A stretch of 64,000 bases of DNA from Verrucomicrobiota bacterium JB022. GTDB lineage: Bacteria > Verrucomicrobiota > Verrucomicrobiia > Opitutales > Oceanipulchritudinaceae. Below, piece by piece: positions 33,960-43,397 of the stretch. The translations under genes were made by a program, and so were the position numbers. Below the pieces are notes generated by a model. The model was not told the DNA's origin, did no database searches, and saw only the letters and a list, made by a program, of their open reading frames with translations. Every line of letters begins with the position of its first letter. Positions within the stretch are counted from its first letter, which is position 1. The stretch lies in contig JAUTCQ010000017.1 in assembly GCA_030673845.1 (NCBI GenBank), positions 372,001-436,000 on the forward strand, in the 5' to 3' direction.

Positions 33960-35726
33960 TTAACGAATGGTAAGGAGAGCGGAATACGAGCCCTGAAAGA
34001 TACCGGGGAGGGAAAAGGCTTTTTCGTCGACCACCATTTCGGTGATGGGACGGCTGAGGCGTGCGGGGTTGCGCTCGGCGAGCTGCTGGAGCACGCTGGG
34101 CGGCAGGTTGGGCAGGGAAGCGCCCTCTACGCCGAGGCCGTCGGTCGGCTGCACGAGGGCGGCGTAAAGGCGACCCGGCACGCGTTCGAGGCGCCAGCTT
34201 TGGGCGATGTCTTCGAGGCTGCCCGGCACCCCGGCGGCGCGCTGGAAGTGGCGGTCGAAAGCCTGCCCATCGGCAATGACGAGCGAGTAGCTCTCGCCCT
34301 CCGTCGCGTAGGGCGGGATCATCAAGTTCAGCTTCAGCGTGCGCTCGTCGCCCCGGTAGTTGAGCAGTTTCAGCTCCACCTGCACCTCGTCGCCCGGGCG
34401 GGGCTGCTCGGGGTAGATGCTGACGCCGCGCAGGGTGCTGAGCTGCCAAGCGTCGACCACTTCGAGGTCCAGCTCGATCCGGTCGAGCGTCACGGGTTCG
34501 AACGGGTTGTCGAGCAAGTCGTAGAGCTGTCCAAAGAGTTGCTGGGCGAGCATCTGGCCCGCCATCGGCCCGGTGGCCACGCGTTCAAAGGCGATGCTGT
34601 TCATGCCCTTGGGGTAGATGTGGCCGTAGAGGTGGAAGGTCTGGCGCTCGCCGGCGGTCATGGCGCTGCTGGCGGTTTCGAGCACCGTCGTGGCGGCGAG
34701 CATGGCCGTCCATTGAGGGTGCTGGACGAGGTCGGCCTCGTAGGTTTCGCGCCAGCCGTGGCCGTTGCTCACCTTCAACTCCAGCGCGGTCATGGGCGGG
34801 ATCGGCCCGATGCGGCCCGCAATTCCCGGCGCGCGGTCCTGGAAAATCGTGCCCACAATGTCGCCAAATTTGCTCAGCTTGAACGACAGGCGCTGGTTGT
34901 TGACGATCGTCAGCACTTCGGCGCCCGCCAGCGGTACGGAGACGTTGCCTGCGCCGAGGAAGCTGTGGCCAAAGCCCAGCATGCGGTCGCCCTCGCGCCA
35001 CGTGACCGTGCCCGTGGCGGCGGCATTGAAGTCGCCCTTCATCAACACGGCGGCCATGGCCTGCCCGGGTTGCAATTCGGACGTCTCGACGGCGCCGTCG
35101 GCCGCGCCCATGCCGGTCGCGATGGGCAGGTGCCAGCCGATCTTTTCAAACTCCGGGCGCAGCGCCTCCAGCGTCCGGGCGGAGATGCCGCCAAAGGCCA
35201 GTGGGGTGGGGACCGGTTGCGGCGAAAATTCCACGATGCTGCCCGCCGAGGCTGGGGCGGGCGTGCTCTGGGCGACCGGTGCGGCAAAGGGCGAAAGCGT
35301 CTGGAAGCCCTTCTGCTCACCCAGGTCGAAACCGTTCACGAGCTTGAACATCTGCTCGATGGGCGTGATGCCGACGAAGGCCTGATCCTTCGACCAGGTA
35401 TAGGTGTAGGAATACGCGCCAAGCAGTTTGCCGTCGATATACACCGGGCTGCCGCTCATGCCGGCGACGCCGCCCGTGCGGATCATCTCCGGGTCGGTCC
35501 CCAGGCCGACGATGGTCGACCAGCCCGGCCCGAGGCCCTCCGGCACGGTGCCGAGGATCTCGAGCTGGTATTCCTTCAATTCCGTGCCGCGCACGACCGT
35601 ACGCCAAGTCGCCTTCATGCCCGGGCGGACTTCGCTGAGCGGAAAGATTTCCTCCGCTCGCACGCCCGACAGGAAAAAGACCAGACTGAGCCCCCACATC
35701 CAGATGCCTCGCATCATACCATCCAT
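33960..35726 (-). CDS. SpoIVB-type (peptidase S55 domain) secreted protein
   Basis: The 588-residue protein has an N-terminal hydrophobic leader (MRGIWMWGLSLVFFLSGVRA) after a possible upstream start. Next is an S55-like domain: FPLSEVRPGMKATWRTVVRG, then TGGVAGMSGSPVYIDGKLLG (85-104) with the GMSGSP serine signature of SpoIVB, and LGFGHSFLGAGNV (His-containing). SpoIVB is a signalling serine protease of sporulation; in Verrucomicrobiota its homologues have no known role and may be inactive. The C-terminal 250 residues form beta-rich domains. The start could be 35726, 35717 or 35714. It is co-transcribed with the propeller protein (3-bp gap). Confidence 0.82.
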   Translation of the reverse strand: MDGMMRGIWMWGLSLVFFLSGVRAEEIFPLSEVRPGMKATWRTVVRGTELKEYQLEILGTVPEGLGPGWSTIVGLGTDPEMIRTGGVAGMSGSPVYIDGKLLGAYSYTYTWSKDQAFVGITPIEQMFKLVNGFDLGEQKGFQTLSPFAAPVAQSTPAPASAGSIVEFSPQPVPTPLAFGGISARTLEALRPEFEKIGWHLPIATGMGAADGAVETSELQPGQAMAAVLMKGDFNAAATGTVTWREGDRMLGFGHSFLGAGNVSVPLAGAEVLTIVNNQRLSFKLSKFGDIVGTIFQDRAPGIAGRIGPIPPMTALELKVSNGHGWRETYEADLVQHPQWTAMLAATTVLETASSAMTAGERQTFHLYGHIYPKGMNSIAFERVATGPMAGQMLAQQLFGQLYDLLDNPFEPVTLDRIELDLEVVDAWQLSTLRGVSIYPEQPRPGDEVQVELKLLNYRGDERTLKLNLMIPPYATEGESYSLVIADGQAFDRHFQRAAGVPGSLEDIAQSWRLERVPGRLYAALVQPTDGLGVEGASLPNLPPSVLQQLAERNPARLSRPITEMVVDEKAFSLPGIFQGSYSALLTIR

Positions 35727-35807
35727 TCTATAACCGAATATCGCAGATCGTTGCGACCCAAAAAGCCGCTACGTCATTTTTCCGGTCTGCGGCCCAGGTT
35801 TTCCGGT

Positions 35808-37094
35808 TTACGCAAGGCTCAGATGCTCCCGGGTGCGGACCAGTTGCTCGATGAGGTGAAAGATGATTTCGGCGTGGTCGAGCGATACCTGGCGCTCATA
35901 ACGCAACTGGTACAGCGCCACTTCGAGGGCCGCTTGGGCGGAGGCGCGCAGGGACTCGTCGTGGCATACGGCATCGGGTGCGGCGGACTCATCCAGCGAT
36001 TCGCAGAGAAAGGCGGAGAGGAACTGCGGCTGCGCGTGGGCATAGAGCTGCGCGCCGAGGTGGAAGATACGGCGGCCCAATGGCTGCAAGGCTGGCTGAT
36101 ACTGAGTCTGCCAGGCGCGGTAAAGCGCCATGGCCTCGTCGGCGAGGTCGCTGGCGGCAAAATAAAGGTCGTCGGTATCCACCTTCTGGCCGAGCAGGGG
36201 CACGAGCAAGGTGAGCGCCTGCAGCTCGGCGCGGGCGGCCTGCAGGGCCACTTCGGCCCAACCCGCGTTGTCGTGAGCCAAGGGGCGGGCCAGCTCCCAG
36301 CCTTCGCGCGCACAGCGCCGGGCCTTGCCGAGGTGGCTCTCGTCTTCGTAGGTCGTCAGCAGATTGGCGCGGTTGGCGAAGGCGGCTGCGAGTTCCAGCG
36401 AGGGGTCGCTCGTCTGCAAATCGCCAATCACACGGTCCAGATCGGCCAGCGCACGGCCCGTCTCGCCCAGTTGGGTGAGCGTATTGGCGCGGTTGAGCCA
36501 GATGCGGATGCGCAAGGCGTCGAAGGACTGGCCCTGCGTATGGTGCTCCCTGCCGGTAAGTACCGCCTCCGCCTCATCGTAGGCGGCGACGGCTTCGGCA
36601 TGGCGCTCCAGCAGTTGCTCGCAGTTGGCGAGGTTGAGCCAGGTGCCGGCGACGCGGTGGAGGTAACGAGGGACGTCGGGCAGGCCCTTGAGGTGTTGGA
36701 GCGCCACCTGATAGCAGCCCCGGGCAGCCTGCCACGAGCTGGGATTATCCGGCAGCTGGAAGGTGTGGGCAAGATTGGCCCAGGCGGCAGAGCGCTCGAC
36801 CGCGTAGTCATCGATCAGCGGTTCGGGCAGCAAGTCGAAATGGGCAATTGCCTGCCGATAGGCTTCGCTGGCGGCTTGCAGGTTCAGCCGGTTATCGAGC
36901 CGCAGCAGGCCGTTGCCGTAGTTGATCCAGGCGCAGGCCAGCTCAAAGCGCGTGGCGGCTTCTCCGGCGTCGAGATGAGGCTGCAGGGCGTCGATCGCGC
37001 CCACCAGCAAGCTGACTGCATTTTCGAGGTCGGCCGGGCCGCCTTGTTTCAGCAGGTCCTCGGCGGTGCGACAGTTGGCGAGGATGGCTTGCAT
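35808..37094 (-). CDS. TPR-like helical repeat protein
   Basis: The 428-residue protein is all-helical with TPR-type pairs throughout (AWINYGNGLLRLDNRLNLQA, AAWANLAHTFQLPDNPSSWQ, TWLNLANCEQLLERHAEAVA, IWLNRANTLTQLGETGRALA, AFANRANLLTTYEDESHLGK). It has no signal peptide or membrane segment, so it is probably cytoplasmic and acts as a protein-interaction scaffold. The first ATG is at 37094; the longer frame starts with TTG. The start lies only 23 bp below the terminator of the iron-uptake genes, which would insulate it from them. The partner is unknown. Confidence 0.78.
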   Translation of the reverse strand: MQAILANCRTAEDLLKQGGPADLENAVSLLVGAIDALQPHLDAGEAATRFELACAWINYGNGLLRLDNRLNLQAASEAYRQAIAHFDLLPEPLIDDYAVERSAAWANLAHTFQLPDNPSSWQAARGCYQVALQHLKGLPDVPRYLHRVAGTWLNLANCEQLLERHAEAVAAYDEAEAVLTGREHHTQGQSFDALRIRIWLNRANTLTQLGETGRALADLDRVIGDLQTSDPSLELAAAFANRANLLTTYEDESHLGKARRCAREGWELARPLAHDNAGWAEVALQAARAELQALTLLVPLLGQKVDTDDLYFAASDLADEAMALYRAWQTQYQPALQPLGRRIFHLGAQLYAHAQPQFLSAFLCESLDESAAPDAVCHDESLRASAQAALEVALYQLRYERQVSLDHAEIIFHLIEQLVRTREHLSLA

Positions 37095-37116
37095 GGGACA
37101 GGTGAATTCTGGATGC

Positions 37117-37150
37117 AAAAAACGGAGACGCCGAGCAAAAGCGTCCCCGT
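37117..37150 (-). terminator. Terminator of the siderophore receptor-PKHD operon
   Basis: On the minus strand a 10-bp stem (ACGGGGACGC / GCGTCTCCGT, one G-U pair) is followed by six T, 36 bp past the PKHD stop. Confidence 0.9.
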
Positions 37151-37185
37151 AGGTCTTGTCTAGCGCTAACTATTAATAAAGCAGC

Positions 37186-37866
37186 TCACATTTCCGCCCA
37201 CTGGCGCAGCAGGTTATGGTAAACGCCTGTGATCTGGACGGCCGACGGGTGATCGGGGTGGTCCTGATTGAGGCGCTGCAAGCCCAGGTCGAGATCGAAC
37301 ATCAGGGAGCGCTTGCCGTCGTCGCGGATCATGCTCTGGATCCAGAAAAAGGAGCAGAGTCGCGTGCCGCGGGTGACGGGCGTTACGTGGTGCAGGCTGG
37401 TGGCCGGGTAGAGCACCATGTGACCGGCGGGCAGCTTGACCTGTTGCACGCCGTAGGTGTCTTCCACGCACAGTTCGCCGCCGTCGTATTCATCCGGTTC
37501 GTAGAAGAAGAGCGTGGCGGAGAGGTCGGTGCGGATCCGGCGCGAGCTGTCCGGGAACTGGCGGATGGCATTGTCCACGTGGGTGTGGAACTGCTGGCCA
37601 CCGGAGTAGCGGTTGAACAGCGGGGGCAACACGTGCAGCGGCAGCGCGGCCGACATGAAGAGCGCATTGCGGCCCAGCGCGCGCAGGATCATGTCGCCCA
37701 CCTGCTGGGCCACGGGGTGATCCTGCGGGATCTGCATGTTGTCCTTGGCGCGACGGGCCTGGTGGCCGGAGGTCACGTTGCCGTCGACCCAATCGGCACT
37801 TTCGAGCGCCGCCCGGGCTTGGGCCACCTGTTCAGGACTCAGAACGTCTGGGATGCGGATGAGCAT
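37186..37866 (-). CDS. Fe(II)/2-oxoglutarate dioxygenase of the PKHD (PiuC/YbiX) family
   Basis: The 226-residue protein matches PKHD-type hydroxylases: [35 protein letters not shown], the facial triad His96-x-Asp98 (QFHTHVDN) with His159 (SLHHVTPV), and the 2-oxoglutarate Arg in RGTRL, ending in a long Leu/Asp-rich helix. In E. coli ybiX lies beside the catecholate receptor gene fiu, and in Pseudomonas piuC lies beside piuA. Here it is 7 bp downstream of a Fiu/PiuA-like receptor. It probably hydroxylates a siderophore-related substrate in the cytoplasm; the substrate is unknown. It is expected to be iron-repressed with the receptor. Confidence 0.93.
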   Translation of the reverse strand: MLIRIPDVLSPEQVAQARAALESADWVDGNVTSGHQARRAKDNMQIPQDHPVAQQVGDMILRALGRNALFMSAALPLHVLPPLFNRYSGGQQFHTHVDNAIRQFPDSSRRIRTDLSATLFFYEPDEYDGGELCVEDTYGVQQVKLPAGHMVLYPATSLHHVTPVTRGTRLCSFFWIQSMIRDDGKRSLMFDLDLGLQRLNQDHPDHPSAVQITGVYHNLLRQWAEM

Positions 37867-37873
37867 AAATCGA

Positions 37874-40132
37874 CTAGTAGCTGAAGGAGGCCGTGAGCGT
37901 GTAGTTGCGGGTTTCGCCCGGGGTGAAGTGGCCGCCGTAGCCGCGCTCGATGTATTCCTCGTTGCCGAGGTTCTCGATGTTGAAGCGCAGGGCGATGTTT
38001 TCCGTTACGCTGTAAGACACCATGGCGTTGAAGAGCCAGTATTCGGTGTTGTCCGGCACCGTGTCGTCGCCTGCAGTGGTCGAGTAGTAGTAGTTACCCG
38101 AATATTGCGCGCCGAGGCCCACTTGCAGCTTCGGGTCGATCTGGTAGGTCGTCCAGAGGCTGAAGGAATGCTCCGGAGCATAGGCCAGCTCGTGGCCCTC
38201 TTCCTCGGTGTTCCGGGACTCCTTGACGTCCGTGTCCATGAAGGCATAGCCGCCATAGACGCTCCACTTTTCGGTCAGACTACCAGATACGCTCAACTCG
38301 ATGCCCTGCACGATCTGTTCGCCAGAGAGGGTATAGGGCTCGTCGTTGTCGAGGCGGGTTCGGGCGTTGGTCTTCTCGGTGCGGAAGAGCGAGACGCCGG
38401 TCATGAAGCCCTTGCCTGCGGGTTCCCATTTTGCGCCCACTTCGTAGGTGCGGGTTTCTTCCGGCTCGATGTTCGGGTTGTTCGCCGCCGTGCCCCCTCG
38501 GCCACCGCCGGTGCTCAGCGTGAGGCTTTCGCCAGCCGGGTTGAAAGAGGTCGAAGCGCCGCCGTAGAGCGTCACTGAAGTGACCGGCTTGTAGAGCAAG
38601 GCGGCGCGCCAGCTCACCATGTCGTCTTCGCGCTGAAGGTCGTCGACGGTAGGATCACTGTTTTCGACTTCTGCGTCAAAGTTTTCCCAGCGCAGGCCGC
38701 CGGTGACGGACCAGTGATCCGTCAGTTTGAGGGTATCGAAGGCATAGAGTGCAATCGTATCGCCGGTACCTTTTACGACACTTCCATTGCGCCCGGTGGT
38801 GCCTTCCCACGGCTCGTAAGGATCGGGATTATAAACGTCGGTTGGCTGCAGGGTGGCATCGTGGCTACGGCCATAGTTGGTGTATTCTTCCCGCGTCAGC
38901 TCCAGTCCGCTCACCAGGGTATGCACCACAGAGCCGGTGGCGAAGTCCCAAGTCACGTTCGTCTGATTACCCAGCATTTCGAATTCGCGATCCTGCTGCT
39001 TGACGTCGTTGCGGCGAACAAGGCCTGTGCTGGCATCATTGTCCACGAATCGCGGCGACGTGACTACCGCGTCACGGCTAGTCTTGCTGTATTGCGAGAG
39101 GTTGCGCAGCGTCAGGCCTTCGCCGAAGTTGTGGCGGATTTCCCCAGATACGACGTCGGACTCGATCTTCTCGTAGTCGCGGTTGACGAGACCGTAGAAG
39201 TTCGAGCGCGGTACATCGCTGCCAGAAGCGAGGGCACCGGGCTGGCCGAAGTCGGGGATGTTGTCCTGCTCGGCGTGCTCGTAGCTGACGACTGCTTCGG
39301 TGCGCTCGCCCAGGCCGAAAGCGATGGAGGGAGCAATGCCCCAACCTTCGTTCTGGACGGCATCGCGACCGGGGACGCCGCCCTCGTGCCACATGGTGTT
39401 GAGGCGTACGGCAATGCCCTTTTCGGCGTCGACCACCTGGTTGGCGTCAAAGGTGAAACGCTTCTGGTCGGCGCTGCCAAAGCTGGCGGAGCCGTTGTAG
39501 CCGTCGCGCTGGTAAGGGCTCTTCGTCACGAGGTTGACGGAGCCGCCCGTGGTGCCGCGACCGCCGATGGCCGACGACGGGCCCTTGGCCACTTCCACCT
39601 GCTCCAGATTATAGGAGTCGCGCGAATATTGGGCGCTGTTGCGGAAGCCGTTGACGAAAATGTCGTTGCTGGCAGAGAAGCCGCGGATGAAGAGGTTGTC
39701 TCCCGGGGCGCTGCCACCTTCACCGGCCTGGAAGGTAATGCCGGGGCTGTTGCGCAGCACGTCGCGCAGGCTGGTGGCCTGTTGCTGCTCGAAGACTTCC
39801 GCCGGGATCACGTTGACCATCTGCGGCACGTCGCGCAGCGGCAGGGTGAACTTCGGCGACTTGAGCTGGACCTGGTCGTCCTGCACGCGCTCGGGCGGCA
39901 GGTCGATCGGATTGTCGCCATTGGTGGCTTCGTTGCTGGTCGCCTGACCATGCAGGGACGCGCCGGCCATCACGAGCGAGCCGAGCAGCGCCGCATTGCG
40001 GGGGGCGCGGTAGGCGTGCGTGAGGCCGTCCGGCGATGCGAGCAGCGAAGCGCCGAGGCTCGGCTGCAGGGCATCCGTCGAGCGGAGCGAAGTGGACGTG
40101 GAAGAGACGGGGACCGACGAGGTGTCTTTCAT
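37874..40132 (-). CDS. TonB-dependent siderophore receptor (Fiu/PiuA-like)
   Basis: The mature architecture is a signal segment ([19 protein letters not shown]), a plug domain ([69 protein letters not shown]) and a 22-strand barrel ending in aromatic TLTASFSY. From the ATG at 40132 it is 752 residues; ATGs at 40183 and 40198 are possible but would put the Fur-like site inside the gene. Together with the PKHD hydroxylase it forms the fiu-ybiX/piuA-piuC arrangement, which imports ferric catecholates across the outer membrane. Divergent from the ABC ATPase gene at 40301. Confidence 0.93.
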   Translation of the reverse strand: MKDTSSVPVSSTSTSLRSTDALQPSLGASLLASPDGLTHAYRAPRNAALLGSLVMAGASLHGQATSNEATNGDNPIDLPPERVQDDQVQLKSPKFTLPLRDVPQMVNVIPAEVFEQQQATSLRDVLRNSPGITFQAGEGGSAPGDNLFIRGFSASNDIFVNGFRNSAQYSRDSYNLEQVEVAKGPSSAIGGRGTTGGSVNLVTKSPYQRDGYNGSASFGSADQKRFTFDANQVVDAEKGIAVRLNTMWHEGGVPGRDAVQNEGWGIAPSIAFGLGERTEAVVSYEHAEQDNIPDFGQPGALASGSDVPRSNFYGLVNRDYEKIESDVVSGEIRHNFGEGLTLRNLSQYSKTSRDAVVTSPRFVDNDASTGLVRRNDVKQQDREFEMLGNQTNVTWDFATGSVVHTLVSGLELTREEYTNYGRSHDATLQPTDVYNPDPYEPWEGTTGRNGSVVKGTGDTIALYAFDTLKLTDHWSVTGGLRWENFDAEVENSDPTVDDLQREDDMVSWRAALLYKPVTSVTLYGGASTSFNPAGESLTLSTGGGRGGTAANNPNIEPEETRTYEVGAKWEPAGKGFMTGVSLFRTEKTNARTRLDNDEPYTLSGEQIVQGIELSVSGSLTEKWSVYGGYAFMDTDVKESRNTEEEGHELAYAPEHSFSLWTTYQIDPKLQVGLGAQYSGNYYYSTTAGDDTVPDNTEYWLFNAMVSYSVTENIALRFNIENLGNEEYIERGYGGHFTPGETRNYTLTASFSY

Positions 40133-40182
40133 GACAAAGCTGAAAAGAGACGCACTGATAGGGATCAGTGACTGAGGGGACA

Positions 40183-40197
40183 TGAAACTGAATCTCA
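40183..40197 (-). promoter_or_regulatory. Fur-like operator candidate upstream of the siderophore receptor
   Basis: On the minus strand TGAGATTCAGTTTCA is a 7-1-7 imperfect palindrome, 51-65 bp upstream of the chosen ATG. It shares the TGAGATT half with the site before the PepSY gene (4549-4563). Iron-dependent repression of both genes is expected. Confidence 0.5.
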
Positions 40198-40300
40198 TTC
40201 GTATTGAGGCAAGGATAAATTCAAGAATGTGTCTCAGTTGCGGTGCTAATATGTGGCCTGGGCTTGCACTTGCGTCGGGGTCGATTCACCCTAGCGCTGC

Positions 40301-41089
40301 ATGGACGACGGAGGCGCGCGCATTGAGGTAAAGGATCTGACGATGGCGTACGGCAGCTTTGTCGTGCAGCGCGACGTCGGCTTTTCCGTCCGCGCAGGGG
40401 AAATTCTCGCCATCATGGGCGGCTCCGGCTGCGGCAAGAGCACCCTGCTCAAGCACCTCATCGGGCTCAAGGAGCCGGCCAAGGGCGAAGTGTTCTACGA
40501 CGGCAAGAGCTTCACCCAAGCCGGCCCGGACGGTCGCAACGCCATGCAGCGCCGCTTTGGCGTGCTCTACCAGCAGGGCGCGCTCTGGAGCTCCATGACG
40601 GTGGCGGAAAATGTCGCACTGCCCCTGCAGGAATACACGCAGCTCGGCCCCCGCGAGATTGCCCACATCGTCAGCTACAAGCTGGCGCTCGTCGGCCTGC
40701 GAGGGTTCGAAAACTACTACCCCAGCGGCCTCAGCGGCGGCATGCGCAAGCGCGCCGGCCTCGCCCGCGCCATGGCCCTCGACCCCGACATCCTGTTCTT
40801 CGACGAGCCCTCTGCCGGTCTCGATCCCATCACCTCACGCCGGCTCGACGACACCATCCTGCAACTGCGGGACAGCCTCGGCGCCACGGTGGTGATCGTG
40901 ACGCACGAGCTTTCCAGCATCTTCGCCATCGTCGACCGCGCGATCTTCCTCGACGCGAAGGAGCGCACGCTGACGGCCGTCGGCAACCCTCGCGAACTGC
41001 TCGCCAACCCACCCAACGAAGCGGTCTACGACTTCCTCACCCGCAACCGCACCGAAAACCTGGCGGAAGCGCAGCAACCGCAAAGGTAA
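40301..41089 (+). CDS. ABC transporter ATP-binding protein, MlaF-like
   Basis: The 262-residue ATPase has Walker A GGSGCGKST (40-48), the Q-loop LYQQGALWSSMTVAENV, the signature LSGGMRKRAGLARAM, Walker B ILFFDEPSAGLDP and the H-loop VTHELSS. GALWSSMTVAEN and SGGMRKR are typical of MlaF/Ttg2A, which power phospholipid movement between the inner membrane and MCE proteins. No MlaE permease or MCE gene is adjacent, which is unusual since these are normally clustered. It is divergent from the receptor gene. The ATG at 40301 is the first in the family-aligned region. Confidence 0.88.
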   Translation: MDDGGARIEVKDLTMAYGSFVVQRDVGFSVRAGEILAIMGGSGCGKSTLLKHLIGLKEPAKGEVFYDGKSFTQAGPDGRNAMQRRFGVLYQQGALWSSMTVAENVALPLQEYTQLGPREIAHIVSYKLALVGLRGFENYYPSGLSGGMRKRAGLARAMALDPDILFFDEPSAGLDPITSRRLDDTILQLRDSLGATVVIVTHELSSIFAIVDRAIFLDAKERTLTAVGNPRELLANPPNEAVYDFLTRNRTENLAEAQQPQR

Positions 41090-41219
41090 CGGGTAATAGC
41101 CAATACATAGTGAGATTTCTGTGTGTTTGTGCGTTAGGCGTAGCGTGGTACGTTTTACAAGTTCTTACCACCCTTTAGGCTAGACGCAGTTGCATTTTGC
41201 CTTCGATATCTGTTGGCGT

Positions 41220-41858
41220 ATGCGACTATCTTCTCTTCTCGCCCTCTTCCTCTTGCCGGTGGCTTCCGCTTCAGCGTCCATTGAGCTCAGCTTCAGCTTC
41301 CAGCCCAGCACGACGGAAGATTCTTACGGCCTGGTGGGCTCCACGTTCACCTATACGATGATCACCGCCTCCGACGTCTATTTCGAGAACGCGAATGGCG
41401 ATCCGAGCCTGGCCCTCGCCTCGGTGCAGTTGACGATCGAAAATTCTTCGGGCGGTCTTGATGGGACTTACGATCTCCAGCTAGCTGAATCGTTTCCGGT
41501 GATCGTAGTTTTTGCGGGGGGCGGTTACCTGCCGATCCAGGCACCCTCCGCATTTCCCACCTGGACCACCGAGGAGGGCATCACCATCACCTCAGGCCTT
41601 GGGTTGCTCGATAGTCTGGGGAAGACCGTGCTTCCTGGAGATATAGCCGTGGCCAGCGATTTCGATGGCCTGGGTGTCTTTACATGGCCCTTTACTTTTG
41701 AGGCCAACGACAGTGGCGCGGTCAGCTACGATGCCTCGTCGGCGACGCTCAGCGCCGCGCCTTACTCGGCTGCTGTGCCCGAGCCCGCGACCTATGCCGC
41801 CTTGGGTGGGCTTGCCGCGCTGGGCCTCGTCGCCTGGCGCCGCCGTCAGCAGCGTTAA
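41220..41858 (+). CDS. PEP-CTERM sorting-domain protein
   Basis: The 212-residue protein has a signal peptide (MRLSSLLALFLLPVASASAS), a beta-rich passenger (IELSFSFQPSTTEDSYGLVG, VQLTIENSSGGLDGTYDLQL) and a C-terminal VPEPATYAALGGLAALGLVA helix with a basic WRRRQQR tail. Exosortase processing to the surface is expected. This signal is much closer to consensus than that of the protein at 19599-20285. Monocistronic, with its own terminator. The function of the passenger is unknown. Confidence 0.9.
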   Translation: MRLSSLLALFLLPVASASASIELSFSFQPSTTEDSYGLVGSTFTYTMITASDVYFENANGDPSLALASVQLTIENSSGGLDGTYDLQLAESFPVIVVFAGGGYLPIQAPSAFPTWTTEEGITITSGLGLLDSLGKTVLPGDIAVASDFDGLGVFTWPFTFEANDSGAVSYDASSATLSAAPYSAAVPEPATYAALGGLAALGLVAWRRRQQR

Positions 41859-41882
41859 TCGCGTTTACAGTGCTCTTGCCCC

Positions 41883-41913
41883 GACCGCTTTTCCTGAGGA
41901 GAAGCGGTCTTTT
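41883..41913 (+). terminator. Terminator of the PEP-CTERM gene
   Basis: An 8-bp perfect stem (GACCGCTT / AAGCGGTC) with an 11-nt loop is followed by TTTT, 25 bp after the stop. Confidence 0.8.
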
Positions 41914-42021
41914 CATGCCTGGGCGCAGAAGGATAGGGATAACGCATTTTGCGATCGACCCACCGCCCGCCCGCGAAAAACCCTTGCGCCTCTCCGCGCG
42001 CGTGGCAGTCTGACGCTTCTC

Positions 42022-43290
42022 ATGCTGGACCTGAAGTATTTCCGGGATAACGTGGAGTCGATCCGGGCCGCGCTGGCCACCAAGAAGTTCGAGGTCGACC
42101 TCGACCGCGTGGTGGAGCTGGACCGGCAGCGCCGCGAGATGGTGACCGAGTTTGAAACCCTGCGCGCGCAGCAAAAGGCGGCCAACCAGGAGATGGCGCA
42201 ACTCAAGAAGGGCTCCCCGGAGTTCCTCGCCAAGGTCCAGGAGATGAAGGCGATTTCGGGCCAGGTCAAAGAGCTCGAAGCCAAGCAGGATGAGGCCGAA
42301 AAGGCTTTCCAGGCCGCTTACCTGCAGGTGCCCAACATCCCGCACCCCAGTGTGCCGGTGGGCCACAACGAGAGCGACAACGTCGTCCACAGCACCTGGG
42401 GCGACATCGCGAGCCTCAGCGCCCACGCCCGCCCGCACTACGACATCGAGTGGTTCTCGAAGTATGTCGACCTCGAGCGCGGCACCAAGGTCACCGGCAG
42501 CGGTTTCCCGTTCTTCGTCGGCCCCGTCGCGCGCCTCGTGCGCTCGCTGCTCAATTTCTTCCTCGATGAAAACACGGCCGCCGGCTTCACCGAAGTCATG
42601 CCGCCCATCGTGGTCAACCCCGCCAGCGCCCTCGCCACCGGCCAGCTGCCGGACAAGGAGGGCCAGATGTACCACGCCACCGGCGACGACCTCTACCTCA
42701 TCCCGACGGCTGAGGTGCCGGTGACGAATCTCTACCGCGACGAGATTCTCGACGCCGCCCAACTGCCCGTCTACGCCTGCGCCTACACCCCCTGCTTCCG
42801 CCGCGAAGCCGGCAGCTACGGCAAGGACGTGCGCGGCCTCAACCGCGTGCACCAGTTCGACAAGGTGGAGCTGGTCAAGTGGGTCCACCCCGACAAGAGC
42901 TTCGACGAGCTGGAGCACCTGCGCGCCCATGCCGAGACGCTCCTGCAAAAGCTGGGCCTGCCCTACCGCGTGCTCTCGATCTGCAGCGGCGACATCGGCT
43001 TCCCCCACTCGAAGCAGTACGACCTCGAAGTCTGGGCTGCCGGGCAAAAGCGTTGGCTCGAAGTCTCCAGCATCAGCAACTTTACGGACTTCCAGGCCCG
43101 CCGCGCCAACATCCGCTTCCGCGAAGGTCAGGACAAGCCCCGCGTCGTGCACACGCTTAACGGCTCCGGCCTCGCCATCCCGCGCGTGCTCGGCTCGATC
43201 CTCGAAAACTTCCTCAACGAAGACGGCAGCGTCACGATCCCCGAAGTCCTGCGCGACCGCTTCGGCAGCGACACGCTGCGCGTGCAGTAG
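42022..43290 (+). CDS. serS: Seryl-tRNA synthetase
   Basis: The 422-residue class II synthetase has the N-terminal tRNA-binding coiled coil (about residues 25-100, VVELDRQRREMVTEFETLRA ... ELEAKQDEAEKAFQ) and the linker VPNIPHPSVPVGHNESDN. The catalytic domain has TEVMPPIVVNPASALATGQL, motif 2 (CFRREAGSYGKDVRGLNRVH) and motif 3 (NGSGLAIPRVLGSILENF). It charges tRNA-Ser and tRNA-Sec. The ATG at 42022 fits the conserved start MLDLKYFRDN; the longer open frame overlaps the previous terminator and is rejected. Monocistronic. Confidence 0.97.
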   Translation: MLDLKYFRDNVESIRAALATKKFEVDLDRVVELDRQRREMVTEFETLRAQQKAANQEMAQLKKGSPEFLAKVQEMKAISGQVKELEAKQDEAEKAFQAAYLQVPNIPHPSVPVGHNESDNVVHSTWGDIASLSAHARPHYDIEWFSKYVDLERGTKVTGSGFPFFVGPVARLVRSLLNFFLDENTAAGFTEVMPPIVVNPASALATGQLPDKEGQMYHATGDDLYLIPTAEVPVTNLYRDEILDAAQLPVYACAYTPCFRREAGSYGKDVRGLNRVHQFDKVELVKWVHPDKSFDELEHLRAHAETLLQKLGLPYRVLSICSGDIGFPHSKQYDLEVWAAGQKRWLEVSSISNFTDFQARRANIRFREGQDKPRVVHTLNGSGLAIPRVLGSILENFLNEDGSVTIPEVLRDRFGSDTLRVQ

Positions 43291-43313
43291 GGGAAGACGC
43301 CCAGAGCTTTTTC

Positions 43314-43349
43314 ACCCGCTGCATCCCGAAGAAGGGCGGCGGGTTTTTT
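43314..43349 (+). terminator. Terminator of serS
   Basis: A 9-bp stem (ACCCGCTGC / GCGGCGGGT, one G-U pair) with a 13-nt loop is followed by six T, 23 bp past the stop. Confidence 0.85.
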
Positions 43350-43397
43350 ATGCTTGGCACTCGCCAAGCGGCCCGGGTTTCGCCTATGGGTAGAGCC

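Noticed and set aside
33432-37163. A 1243-codon open frame on the plus strand opposite several genes
   Set aside because: It runs antisense through the propeller, S55 and TPR genes, has low-complexity Gly/Ala/Arg/His composition and no domain; high GC content keeps stop codons rare on the opposite strand.
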